From contig JAXHUR010000028.1 in the NCBI GenBank assembly GCA_034189505.1, forward strand, positions 1-36,566: 36,566 nucleotides of DNA. The letters run 5' to 3'. The notes under the pieces were generated by a model. It was not told the origin of the DNA, searched no databases, and was given only the letters and a program-made list of their open reading frames with translations. The translations under genes and the position numbers were made by a program. The DNA is from Geoalkalibacter_A sp034189505. Lineage in GTDB: Bacteria; Desulfobacterota; Desulfuromonadia; Desulfuromonadales; Geoalkalibacteraceae. Below, in pieces: positions 25,446 through 33,260 of this stretch. The stretch's first letter is position 1; each line of letters begins with the position of its first letter.

Positions 25446-26365
25446 CAGTCGCTCCGGCGGTAGGCCAGGCAGACCCATTCGTCGCGGCTTCGCACCTGCG
25501 GACCGCTCAGCCCGAACCGGCTGAAACCTTCCCGCACGAAATGCTCTTTCTCCTGAAGGATGCCGGAAAGAACCAGCAGGCCGCCCGGTGCGACGCGGCG
25601 CACCAACTCGGAAGCAAGCCGCACGTTTTCCTCGGCCAGAATATTGGCCAGCACCAGATCAAAACCGGTGCCGAGATCTTCCAGCGACCTGGTGGTGAAG
25701 TCGATGCGATCATCCAGATCGTTGGCTGCAGCGTTTTCCCGCGCCACGCGGCAGGCCTCGGCGTCAATGTCGCAGGCCAGCACCCCTCCGGCGCCAAATG
25801 CGGCGGCTGCCAGTGCCAGAATTCCCGAGCCGGTGCCCACGTCGAGGACTTTCAAGGCAGAACTACGGGCGGCAAACTCTTCAACCAGAAACTCGAGACA
25901 CAGCCTTGTGGTGGCATGGGTGCCGGTACCAAACGCCATGCCGGGGTCGATGGTCAGAACCACATCCGCATCACCGGGGTCAACCTCTTCCCAGCTCGGC
26001 TTCACAATCAGCGACCCGACTCGGAATACGGGAAAATGCTGCTTCCAGCTCTCGGCCCAATCTCCGTCTGCCAACTGGCCGGTTGTTGCCGCGGACCAGC
26101 CGGGCGACGGAAAAGCGCAACGCAGGGGGGCCAGTTGCTGCTCGATCCGTTCGACGAGCTGCCGAGGATCCTCGTCGTTGGGAAAATAGGCACGCAGGTC
26201 GAGCACTTCGGAGGCATTCTCGTCTGCGTCGGGCACGATGAAAGTATCGAGAACCTGCTCGCGTTCGCGTACACCGGTGGATCCGAGCGAAGCCAGAACC
26301 GCACACACGGTGTCTGCCGCAGCAGACGGCACTTTGAGGCTGATTTCAATCCATTGCTGATTCAT
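25445..26365 (-). CDS. prmA: Ribosomal protein L11 methyltransferase
   Basis: A 306-aa S-adenosylmethionine-dependent enzyme that trimethylates L11. The N-terminal substrate domain begins NQQWIEISLKVPS; the catalytic domain has DPGMAFGTGTHATTRLCLE, VLDVGTGSGILALAAAAFG, the acidic residue in GVLACDIDAEAC and VLANILAEE. I start it at 26365 because family members begin just before this W-x-E-I strand; an ATG at 26401 adds 12 residues. prmA and rsmE are neighbours in many bacteria. Confidence 0.97.
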   Translation of the reverse strand: MNQQWIEISLKVPSAAADTVCAVLASLGSTGVREREQVLDTFIVPDADENASEVLDLRAYFPNDEDPRQLVERIEQQLAPLRCAFPSPGWSAATTGQLADGDWAESWKQHFPVFRVGSLIVKPSWEEVDPGDADVVLTIDPGMAFGTGTHATTRLCLEFLVEEFAARSSALKVLDVGTGSGILALAAAAFGAGGVLACDIDAEACRVARENAAANDLDDRIDFTTRSLEDLGTGFDLVLANILAEENVRLASELVRRVAPGGLLVLSGILQEKEHFVREGFSRFGLSGPQVRSRDEWVCLAYRRSD

Positions 26366-26410
26366 GGCCTTTTCTCTAGCAGAGATGTTGGAAAAAAACA
26401 ATAAAAAACC

Positions 26411-26439
26411 TTGACAAACCCTTAATGTTCAAGTCTAAT
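26411..26439 (+). promoter_or_regulatory. Strong sigma-70-type promoter upstream of the 155-bp repeat
   Basis: A perfect TTGACA (26411-26416), 17-bp spacer and TCTAAT (26434-26439) point to the right. The next plus-strand gene begins at 26815, so the repeat copy at 26528-26682 would be transcribed as part of a leader of about 370 bases. Confidence 0.6.
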
Positions 26440-26527
26440 TCATACCAATTAATGAGGTCTGGAGCGACTCAGCGGCGATTTATAATCCGGGTGCGCAGTG
26501 CGGGTTCATCTCTCTGTTACCAATATT

Positions 26528-26682
26528 GATGCTTTCGCAAAAAAGCATCAATGTCGATGGCTAAGCAAAAAGCGCCAAATGCAAGGCGCGCGATTGTCGA
26601 GCAATGAGGCGTACTTACGTACGTCGAAGCAGCGAGAGCAATTGCAGCAACGCAGCAGTTGGTGAGTTTTTGCGACGCCATC
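26528..26682 (+). mobile_element. MITE-like 155-bp repeat, copy 2 (complete)
   Basis: It begins GATGCTTTCGCAAAAA and the reverse complement of its end begins GATGGCGTCGCAAAAA, so the termini are inverted repeats matching at 13 of 16 positions. It is flanked on both sides by AATATT (26522-26527 and 26683-26688), or CAATATT if the shared C is counted, as expected of a target duplication. The same 155 bp recur at 34544-34698 with no difference seen by eye. It encodes no transposase; the longest frames are short and have no start site. The left end is also a self-complementary hairpin (TTGATGCTTT with AAAGCATCAA). Confidence 0.85.
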
Positions 26683-26814
26683 AATATTGCTTATGGCAGA
26701 TAGCATCGAACAAAAGCATTAAATGACACGCAATTTCTCCTTGGCAGAAAAAAGGACTTGCGTTACCATCCGGCCGTGGAATTTTCCTAATTAAGCCATG
26801 GGACACGGTCTAAA

Positions 26815-27621
26815 ATGTCGGAAAGACAGAATATTTTTCTCTTGTCTGATGCCACGGGGGAGACAGCGGAGAAAACCGTCGCCGCCGCCCTGACCCAGTT
26901 TCGCGGCAAGGATGCCCGCGTGCGGCGCATCAGCAACGTGCGCACCAAACATCAGGTCTACGAGGCGCTGGATGAAGCCCTGAAAAACCAGGCGCTGGTC
27001 GTCTATACCATCGTCAACCGGGAGCTTGCGCAGATCGTTCACGATGAATGCGACTCCCTGGGGCTGCCCGGCATCGACCTGATCACACCGCTGCTCATGC
27101 GCCTTTCAGAGTTTTTCGGTGTTTCCCCAAAGGAGATGCCTGGATTGCTGCACGGCGTCAACGAGGGTTATTTTTCACGGATCGACGCCGTCGAGTTCGC
27201 CGTCAAACACGATGACGGGCAGGAAACCCGCAACCTTCACAAAGCCGACATCGTACTGGTCGGGGTGTCGCGCACCAGCAAAACGCCGCTCTCCATCTAC
27301 CTGGCCCACAAGGGATGGAAAGTCGCCAATGTGCCGCTGGTCGCCGACATCGATCCTCCCGAGGAGCTTTTTTCCCTGGATCCCAGGAGGGTGGCGGGAT
27401 TGATTATCGATCCGCAGCGGCTCATGGAGCTGCGTGCCTCGCGATTACGCAACATGGGGCAGTTTTCTCGCGGCACCTATACCGATTACGAAAACATTCA
27501 ACAGGAGATCCGCCAGGCCAAACGGTTTTTTCGCAAGCAGCGGTGGGCCCTGATCGATGTAACCGGTAAAGCGGTTGAGGAAACGGCCAACGAGGTTCTG
27601 GTGAAGTTGAAACTGAAGTAG
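26815..27621 (+). CDS. ppsR: Phosphoenolpyruvate synthase / pyruvate phosphate dikinase regulatory protein
   Basis: A 268-aa bifunctional kinase/phosphorylase of the DUF299 (PSRP/PDRP) family. It switches PEP synthase or PPDK off by ADP-dependent phosphorylation of a threonine and on by phosphorolysis, and so controls gluconeogenic carbon flow. Visible marks: FLLSDATGETAEKTVAAAL at the N-terminus, the P-loop GVSRTSKTPLSIYLA (150-164), and KVANVPLVADIDPPEELF. Length is normal. The ribosome binding site is weak. The only strong upstream promoter lies on the far side of the repeat. Confidence 0.95.
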   Translation: MSERQNIFLLSDATGETAEKTVAAALTQFRGKDARVRRISNVRTKHQVYEALDEALKNQALVVYTIVNRELAQIVHDECDSLGLPGIDLITPLLMRLSEFFGVSPKEMPGLLHGVNEGYFSRIDAVEFAVKHDDGQETRNLHKADIVLVGVSRTSKTPLSIYLAHKGWKVANVPLVADIDPPEELFSLDPRRVAGLIIDPQRLMELRASRLRNMGQFSRGTYTDYENIQQEIRQAKRFFRKQRWALIDVTGKAVEETANEVLVKLKLK

Positions 27622-27667
27622 CTTATTCGCAGTATGACAGCATTTATCAGAAGAAAGGGAGTTTAAC

Positions 27668-28351
27668 GTGGACACAATGCGCATTCTGGTTGTGGAAGAT
27701 GAAAAGAAGGTTGCAAGCTTCATTAAGCGCGGCCTGGAAGAAGAAGGGTATACAGTGGACGTTGCCTACGACGGCGACGAGGGGCTCGACCTGGCCGAGC
27801 ACACCCCTTATGACCTGATCCTGATGGACGTCATGCTGCCGAAAAAAGACGGCATCACGGTCATCCGCGAAATGCGCGGGCGCGACATTGCAACGCCGGT
27901 GCTGTGCCTGACGGCCAAAGACACGGTGGACGATATCGTTCAGGGCCTCGATTCAGGCTCCGACGACTATCTCACCAAGCCTTTCGCCTTTGCCGAGCTG
28001 CTGGCGAGGGTACGCGCGCTGATCCGTCGCGGCACCCAGGATCGCGGTGCCGAGCTGCGTTTTGCCGACCTGCGCCTTGATCCGGTCACTCACAAGGTCT
28101 GGCGCAGTGAAAAGGAGATCGACCTGACGTCCAAGGAGTACGCCCTGCTCGAGTACATGATGCGTAATCCCAACCAGGTCCTGACCCGCACCATGATCGC
28201 GGAGCATGTGTGGGACTACACCTTCGATTCTTTCACCAACATTATCGACGTCTACATCAACTATCTGCGCAAGAAGGTCGATCGCGACTTCGATCAGAAA
28301 CTCATTCACACCGTTCGCGGGGTGGGCTATGTCCTGAAGGAATCGGATTGA
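27668..28351 (+). CDS. OmpR-family response regulator
   Basis: A 227-aa DNA-binding regulator close to the CusR/CopR type. The receiver contains VVEDEKKVA (acidic pair), the acceptor Asp in DLILMDVMLPKKDG, LCLTAKD and the YLTKPF lysine. The winged helix has the typical IDLTSKEYALLEYMMRN, VLTRTMIAEHVWDYTFD and INYLRKKVD. The start is GTG at 27668, 5-6 bases after AAAGGGAG. It precedes its kinase by one base. Metal or envelope stress is a guess from family likeness only. Confidence 0.96.
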   Translation: MDTMRILVVEDEKKVASFIKRGLEEEGYTVDVAYDGDEGLDLAEHTPYDLILMDVMLPKKDGITVIREMRGRDIATPVLCLTAKDTVDDIVQGLDSGSDDYLTKPFAFAELLARVRALIRRGTQDRGAELRFADLRLDPVTHKVWRSEKEIDLTSKEYALLEYMMRNPNQVLTRTMIAEHVWDYTFDSFTNIIDVYINYLRKKVDRDFDQKLIHTVRGVGYVLKESD

Positions 28352-28352
28352 T

Positions 28353-29795
28353 TTGAGCTCGCTGCACTCGTTACGCATACGCATGACTCTGGAATTTATT
28401 CTGGCGCTGGCCCTCGCTCTGGGGGCCTGCGGCATTTTATGGTTCCAGGGAACGGCTGCAGGCCTGCGCGCCGAAACCGATGAACGTCTGCTGTCGCTGA
28501 CCCAGAGCCTGGCTGGCAGTACCCGCGGGCAGCAATCGGCCACCCTGCTGGCCGACCTGTGTACCCAAGTTGAAACGGGGCTGCCGCTGGTTGGCGAAGA
28601 TTCCCGCATTGCCGTCCTCGACCTGCGCGGAGCCTGCCTCTGTGCCTCTTCGCCTACGGATGGAGAATTTTCGGGCACATTGGAAGATCCAGGGGAGAAC
28701 CCTCCTGAAGCGGAGGTCCGTTTCTTCACCCGGATACGCCCCGGCGCCGCCGACCTGCGCGGCATCGACTATCCGCTGCTGGAAGGAAGCGCCTTTCTCG
28801 GCGTAATCCGCGTCACAGTCAGCCAGGCACCGACCGAACGAATTCTTGCCAGGTTAAAGACTCGCCTCATGGTCACAGGTGGACTCGCCCTTGTTCTGAT
28901 GACCGCCTTGAGTCTGTTGATCAACCGACGGCGAATGGAGCCGCTGACAGCTCTGGCAGAGAAGATGGACCAGATCACAGCGGAAAACCTGGCCGAGCAG
29001 CGTTTGCCGGAACGCGAAGATCGCAGCGAGCCCGGAGAGCTGGTGAGAAGCTACAACGCTTTGCTGACACGGCTGGACGCTGCGATGCGCCGTGCCCGCC
29101 AGTTCTCCGCCGATGCCGCGCATGAGCTGCGCACCCCCCTCACCGTTCTGCGCGGCGAAACAGAGGTGGCACTGCGCTGGACGCGTGATCCTGAGGAATT
29201 CCGCTCCACCCTCGAATCCAACCTCGAGGAAATCGATCGCATGGGGCGCATCATCGAAGACCTTCTGCTGCTGGCAAAAAGCGAAGCCGGCGAACTGCCG
29301 ATGGAAAAATCACAGGTCAATCTCAACGACCTGCTGCGCGATCTCTATCAGCAGGGCAAAGTTCTCGGTGAGAACAAAGGCATCGCCGTCACCCTGGATC
29401 TGCCCGAAACAGAGGTCGTTCAGGTGATGGGCGATGAACTGCGTCTGCACCAGATGGGACTCAACCTGGTGACCAACGGCATCAAATATACGCCCACCGG
29501 CGGCAGTGTGCGCCTGAAGCTGGAATGTGAGGGGGATCAGGCCGTCATCGCCGTTTCAGATACCGGACACGGCATGGCGCCCGAACATCTGTCGCGCATT
29601 TTCGATCGTTTTTACCGCATCGACAAAAACCGTGAGCAGGAAAGCGGTGCGGGACTGGGCCTCTCTATTGTCAAATGGATCGTCGACGCCCACGAGGGAC
29701 GGATCACCGTCACCTCGCAGCCCAACGAAGGCAGTGAATTCAAGGTATTTCTCCCCAGGATCTTTCCCGACCAACCGCGCGACACCGCATCCTGA
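28353..29795 (+). CDS. Membrane sensor histidine kinase (CusS-like)
   Basis: A 480-aa partner of the regulator just upstream. It has a first membrane helix (FILALALALGACGILWF), a periplasmic sensor of about 130 residues, a second helix (GGLALVLMTALSLLI), a HAMP region, the H-box ADAAHELRTPLTVLRGE, the N-box NLVTNGIKYTP, and the G-boxes VSDTGHGMAPEHLSRIFDRF and GAGLGLSIVKWIV. The start is TTG at 28353, one base after the regulator stop, with AAGGA upstream; ATG at 28383 is the alternative. The periplasmic domain has no recognisable metal-binding cluster. Confidence 0.95.
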   Translation: MSSLHSLRIRMTLEFILALALALGACGILWFQGTAAGLRAETDERLLSLTQSLAGSTRGQQSATLLADLCTQVETGLPLVGEDSRIAVLDLRGACLCASSPTDGEFSGTLEDPGENPPEAEVRFFTRIRPGAADLRGIDYPLLEGSAFLGVIRVTVSQAPTERILARLKTRLMVTGGLALVLMTALSLLINRRRMEPLTALAEKMDQITAENLAEQRLPEREDRSEPGELVRSYNALLTRLDAAMRRARQFSADAAHELRTPLTVLRGETEVALRWTRDPEEFRSTLESNLEEIDRMGRIIEDLLLLAKSEAGELPMEKSQVNLNDLLRDLYQQGKVLGENKGIAVTLDLPETEVVQVMGDELRLHQMGLNLVTNGIKYTPTGGSVRLKLECEGDQAVIAVSDTGHGMAPEHLSRIFDRFYRIDKNREQESGAGLGLSIVKWIVDAHEGRITVTSQPNEGSEFKVFLPRIFPDQPRDTAS

Positions 29796-29821
29796 TTGAG
29801 GGATGCAGGGATCAGGCCTCG

Positions 29822-30820
29822 ATGCGCTCTTCGTTCTTCTCTTCCCTGGTCAACGGTCCGTTCGGTGATCCCGCCCTGTTTGTGCGTGCCGCCCATCGGG
29901 GAGAAGCGCTCCTGTTCGACTGCGGCGACCTGCACCCTTTGAGTGGCCGCGACCTGCTTAAAATCCAGCATGTGTTCATCTCACATGCCCACATCGATCA
30001 CCTGATCGGTTTCGACCATCTCCTGCGCCACCATCTCTATCGCCCCACCTGTCTCAACTTCTATGGACCGCCCGGTATTATCGAGCACCTTTCCCACCGC
30101 CTGGCCGGCTATACCTGGAACCTGGTGAAAGGCTACCCGCTCGAGATCCGGGTGCGGGAAGCCGCCGGTGAAAAGCCTGGACGCCAGGCGCGCTTTCGCG
30201 CTTCGGAGGGGTTTGTCCGGCATGACGAAACGCCACCGCCGTACGACAGCGGTCTTGTGTGCGAGACCCTGCACTATCGGGTACGCACCCGCCCGCTGCA
30301 GCACGGGAATATCGTCTCGCAGGCATACGCACTCGAAGAGAAACTGCATGTTGCGATCCACCCCGACGCGCTTGATCGCCGGGGATACGCCTGCGGCCGC
30401 TGGCTGACCCGTTTCAAGGATCTGTTGCAGGAAGGCGCAGCAGGAGACACGCCGATCGAGGTCCCGCAGACCAGCGGCGCCGCTCCCAGAGAGCTGCCCC
30501 TGTCACGCCTGAGCGCGGAGATTGCCCACTGCCAGAAGGGGATGAAAATTGCCTACATAACCGACTGTGAGCCGCGCGAGGAAAATTATGCCCGCATTCT
30601 GGACCTGGCTCAGGGTGCGGACCTGCTTGCCATCGAGGCCGTTTTCGCCCATCATGATCTGGCGCGGGCCCGGGAACGAAACCATCTCACCGCACGGATC
30701 GCGGGAGAGCTGGCACGACGTGCCGGCGTCGGCAAACTGCTGCCGTTTCATCACTCGCCCAGGTATCAGGACCGGCCGCAGCTCCTGCAGGAGGAGGCTT
30801 TGTCGTTCTTTTCGGGATGA
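29822..30820 (+). CDS. RNase Z-like metallo-beta-lactamase-fold hydrolase
   Basis: A 332-aa soluble protein. Metal motifs follow the RNase Z order: FISHAHIDHLIGFDHLL (HxHxDH), QHGNIVSQAYALEEK, YITDCEPREEN (bridging Asp) and the C-terminal LLPFHHSPRY, comparable to the HFSPRY of tRNase Z. The AHHDLARARERNHLTARIA helix is also shared with that group. It may process tRNA 3' ends, but a large part of the middle (about 105-215) diverges and a complete exosite is not evident, so it could be a relative with another substrate. It starts 26 bases after the kinase gene and is followed by a strong terminator. Confidence 0.87.
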   Translation: MRSSFFSSLVNGPFGDPALFVRAAHRGEALLFDCGDLHPLSGRDLLKIQHVFISHAHIDHLIGFDHLLRHHLYRPTCLNFYGPPGIIEHLSHRLAGYTWNLVKGYPLEIRVREAAGEKPGRQARFRASEGFVRHDETPPPYDSGLVCETLHYRVRTRPLQHGNIVSQAYALEEKLHVAIHPDALDRRGYACGRWLTRFKDLLQEGAAGDTPIEVPQTSGAAPRELPLSRLSAEIAHCQKGMKIAYITDCEPREENYARILDLAQGADLLAIEAVFAHHDLARARERNHLTARIAGELARRAGVGKLLPFHHSPRYQDRPQLLQEEALSFFSG

Positions 30821-30854
30821 CAGGGGAACAAGGGGGGAACACGCGGAAAAAAAG

Positions 30855-30893
30855 AAAAGAGCCGGCGGATGGAGGCGTCCGGCCGGCTCTTTT
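30855..30893. terminator. Bidirectional Rho-independent terminator
   Basis: AAAAGAGCCGGC (30855-30866) and GCCGGCTCTTTT (30882-30893) form a perfect 12-bp stem, with GGA/TCC extending it inside the loop. The T-run on one strand and A-run on the other allow termination in both directions. It closes the unit ending with the RNase Z-like gene. Confidence 0.85.
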
Positions 30894-30916
30894 CATCTGT
30901 TGAGAGAGGGTAAAAC

Positions 30917-31012
30917 ATGAAGAGGGAGTTTAACCGACAACCTGCCTGCCACAACAGGCCGTCGATGATGTTAAGCATAACCGAGCCGACAGAAGAGAAA
31001 AAGGCTGTTTAG
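30917..31012 (+). CDS. Possible 31-aa small protein
   Basis: An ATG at 30917, 6-7 bases after the purine-rich GAGAGAGG, opens a 31-codon frame (MKREFNRQPACHNRPSMMLS and 11 more residues) that stops at 31012. It lies between a terminator and the palindromic site before the next kinase. It is basic, with no membrane segment. No homology is known to me, and it may be chance or part of an RNA leader. Confidence 0.25.
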   Translation: MKREFNRQPACHNRPSMMLSITEPTEEKKAV

Positions 31013-31042
31013 CGCATATTTTCCGGGGAATCCGGCGCCCTC

Positions 31043-31066
31043 CGCACTGTGCTTATCCACAGTGCG
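31043..31066. promoter_or_regulatory. Perfect 9-bp palindrome overlapping a DnaA-box sequence
   Basis: CGCACTGTG and CACAGTGCG are separated by 6 bases (CTTATC). The right side contains TTATCCACA (31053-31061), the consensus DnaA box. It ends about 31 bases before the NarX-type kinase start, where an operator would lie. The symmetry suggests a dimeric regulator, and the DnaA match may be coincidental. Confidence 0.5.
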
Positions 31067-31097
31067 CGCCGCCGCGTTCTATGCTACCTTGACAGGC

Positions 31098-32480
31098 ATG
31101 CGACTGACTCTCAAACAACAGATTGTGCTCGCGCCGGCAACGGTTCTGACTCTGACCAGTCTGCTGCTGATATTTCTGCAGTACACCTACTGGGATCTGT
31201 CGGTCAAACGGCAGCAGGAGCGTAAAATCACCCAGACCTTCGTCGCCCTGGCTGAAGCCGATCTCTCGGCGCAGCGGATCCAGGGGCTGATTGCCCACGT
31301 CAACCGGGTCGGCCGCTTCGACGTCGCGGAAATGGAAACGCTCAACGAGCTGCACAACCATCTGGCCGGCGCGGTGAACCGCATCAACAACCTGATGCCG
31401 CTGCCCGAAAACACCCGGGCCCTGTTGAAGCAGACCGTCACCGATCTCGACCCCAAACGCGGCTATGATGCTCTGCGCTTCAAGGCGGCGCTGGAACTGT
31501 TGCGCCCGCAACTGGTGACCCTGGCGGAGATGTCACAGGAGCGGCGCACCTCCCTGCGTGCCGCCCACCTGCAGGATATCGATGAACTGGTGGCACGAAC
31601 CGCCCTGGTCGCCCTGATCGGCATCGGCACGTCAGTGCTGCTGGGGACTTTTCTGAGCCTGTTTTTCGCCCGGCGCCTGCTGCGGCGCATCAAGCATCTG
31701 TCCGACAGCGCCGGCCGCATCGCCAAAGGCGATCTGACCCCGCCGGATGCTCCCAGTCGAGTGCAGGACGAACTTGATGAGCTGGCCATCTCCATCAACC
31801 AGATGACCGACCGTCTCATCCGTGTGGTCAGTACCGAAAAGCTGCTCGAAGGCGCCGAAGAAGAGCGACGGCGCATCGCCATGGATCTCCACGACCAGTC
31901 TCTTTCCGACCTCTCCGACGTCCTGCGGGCGCTGCAGCATCTGCGCTGCCAGGGCGGAAACCAGACCGAGGTCGAGCACATCGAGGAAGATCTGCAGCGC
32001 GCCATCGCCAACCTGCGCGACGTCATGGAGAACCTGCATCCGCAGACGCTGGACATTCTGGGCCTTGGCGCTGCGCTGCAATCGCATTTTGAGCGCCACC
32101 TCGACAAAGAGGGGCTGCCCGAGTACCACCTGTACGTTTCGCCCAAGGTCGAAAGCCTCAACCTGTCACGGCTGTGCCGGCTGTCTCTGTACCGCATCGC
32201 GCTGGAAGCCGTCCACAATGTGATCAAGCATTCTCAGGCGGGGCGCTACGAAGTCACTCTCGATCGTCGCGACAGCGATGTCGTACTGATCGTGGAAGAC
32301 AACGGTACCGGCTTCGACTACTCCCAGGCCTCCCGTGGAGAAGGCCGGGGGCTCAACAACATCCGCGAACGCGCACGCGCCATCGGCGCACGGGCCGAAT
32401 GGGGCCCGTCACGTTTCAGTCATGGCACCCGTTTCATGCTGACCCTGCCGCTCAACGGCAATGCTCGACAGGAAGATTGA
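31098..32480 (+). CDS. NarX-type membrane histidine kinase (HisKA_3)
   Basis: A 460-aa sensor kinase. Helix one (IVLAPATVLTLTSLLLIFL) and helix two (ALVALIGIGTSVLLGTFLSLF) bracket a helical periplasmic sensor of about 140 residues; a HAMP domain (RRLLRRIKHLSDSAGRIAKG) follows. The phosphoacceptor region EERRRIAMDLHDQSLSDLS is of the HisKA_3 class, and the ATPase domain has EAVHNVIKHSQAG and DNGTGFDYSQ with GRGLNNIRERARAIGA. ATG 31098 is preferred over a GTG at 31062, which lies inside the palindrome; neither has a strong ribosome binding site. The response regulator follows 4 bases later. The signal is unknown. Confidence 0.93.
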   Translation: MRLTLKQQIVLAPATVLTLTSLLLIFLQYTYWDLSVKRQQERKITQTFVALAEADLSAQRIQGLIAHVNRVGRFDVAEMETLNELHNHLAGAVNRINNLMPLPENTRALLKQTVTDLDPKRGYDALRFKAALELLRPQLVTLAEMSQERRTSLRAAHLQDIDELVARTALVALIGIGTSVLLGTFLSLFFARRLLRRIKHLSDSAGRIAKGDLTPPDAPSRVQDELDELAISINQMTDRLIRVVSTEKLLEGAEEERRRIAMDLHDQSLSDLSDVLRALQHLRCQGGNQTEVEHIEEDLQRAIANLRDVMENLHPQTLDILGLGAALQSHFERHLDKEGLPEYHLYVSPKVESLNLSRLCRLSLYRIALEAVHNVIKHSQAGRYEVTLDRRDSDVVLIVEDNGTGFDYSQASRGEGRGLNNIRERARAIGARAEWGPSRFSHGTRFMLTLPLNGNARQED

Positions 32481-32484
32481 TCTC

Positions 32485-33231
32485 ATGGAACCGCTTAAAA
32501 TCATTATCGCCGAAGACAATCCGAAAGATTACGAATTCCTCGAACGCCTCCTCGCCGAAGAGGAGCTTGCCCTGGAACCTGAACGTGCCGACAACGGGCT
32601 GGAAGCCCTCAAGATAGCGGCACGCTATGACGAGCCGCTGGTCATCAGCGACATCCAGATGCCTGAAATGAACGGAGTCGATTTCGCCCGCGCCCTGTGG
32701 GACAAGCGGCCCATGGCCCGCATCGTCTTCTGGAGCCAGTACAAGGACGAAATGTACGTGCGCGCCCTGCTGCGCATCGTGCCGCCGGAAACGGTCTACG
32801 GCTATGTCCTCAAATCCAACCCGCGCGACCGCATCGGCATGGCCATCCGCACGGTGCTGGTGGACGACCAGTGCTGGATCGACCCTGAAGTCCGCAAGGT
32901 CCAGGGCCGCACGGGTCACAGCCAGACCGCTCTGTCCGACATCGAATACGAAGCCCTGCTCGATATCTCCCTGGGGCTGACCGACAATCTCATCGCCCAG
33001 CGGCGCTACCTTTCGCGCCGCGGGGTACAGAGCCGGCTCAATTCCCTCTACAATAAGCTCGGCGTCGATCAGCAGCAGTTTCACAGCGACAAGTTCGGCG
33101 ATGCCTTCAACCTGCGCAACCGGGCCGTGGCGATCGGTCTGCGGCGCGGATTGATCAATGCGTTCGAGCTCGAAAACGAGGAGGAGGAGTTCCAGAACTG
33201 GCTGAAGCGCTTCAAGGCCAGTCACCGCTGA
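32485..33231 (+). CDS. Response regulator with divergent LuxR-like output domain
   Basis: A 248-aa partner of the NarX-type kinase. The receiver has IIAEDNPKDYEFL, the acceptor Asp in PLVISDIQMPEMNG, VFWSQYKDE and the YGYVLKSN lysine. The output part has a helix-turn-helix resembling LuxR/NarL proteins (LSDIEYEALLDISLGLTDNL, then SRRGVQSRLNSLYNKLGV), with the usual E-x-x-V-L-x-x-x-A-x-G-x-S-N-K signature much altered, and an acidic tail after it. ATG 32485 follows AGGAAG; ATG 32461 would overlap the kinase. DNA binding is likely but should not be assumed. Confidence 0.9.
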   Translation: MEPLKIIIAEDNPKDYEFLERLLAEEELALEPERADNGLEALKIAARYDEPLVISDIQMPEMNGVDFARALWDKRPMARIVFWSQYKDEMYVRALLRIVPPETVYGYVLKSNPRDRIGMAIRTVLVDDQCWIDPEVRKVQGRTGHSQTALSDIEYEALLDISLGLTDNLIAQRRYLSRRGVQSRLNSLYNKLGVDQQQFHSDKFGDAFNLRNRAVAIGLRRGLINAFELENEEEEFQNWLKRFKASHR

Positions 33232-33248
33232 AACCTGAGGTTTTCAGC
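33227..33248. terminator. Hairpin between converging genes
   Basis: GCTGAAACC and GGTTTTCAGC pair with one bulged T around TGA, the stop codon of the response regulator lying in the first arm. An A-run, not a T-run, follows on the plus strand, so termination ability is uncertain. Confidence 0.35.
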
Positions 33249-33260
33249 ACAAAAAAACGA

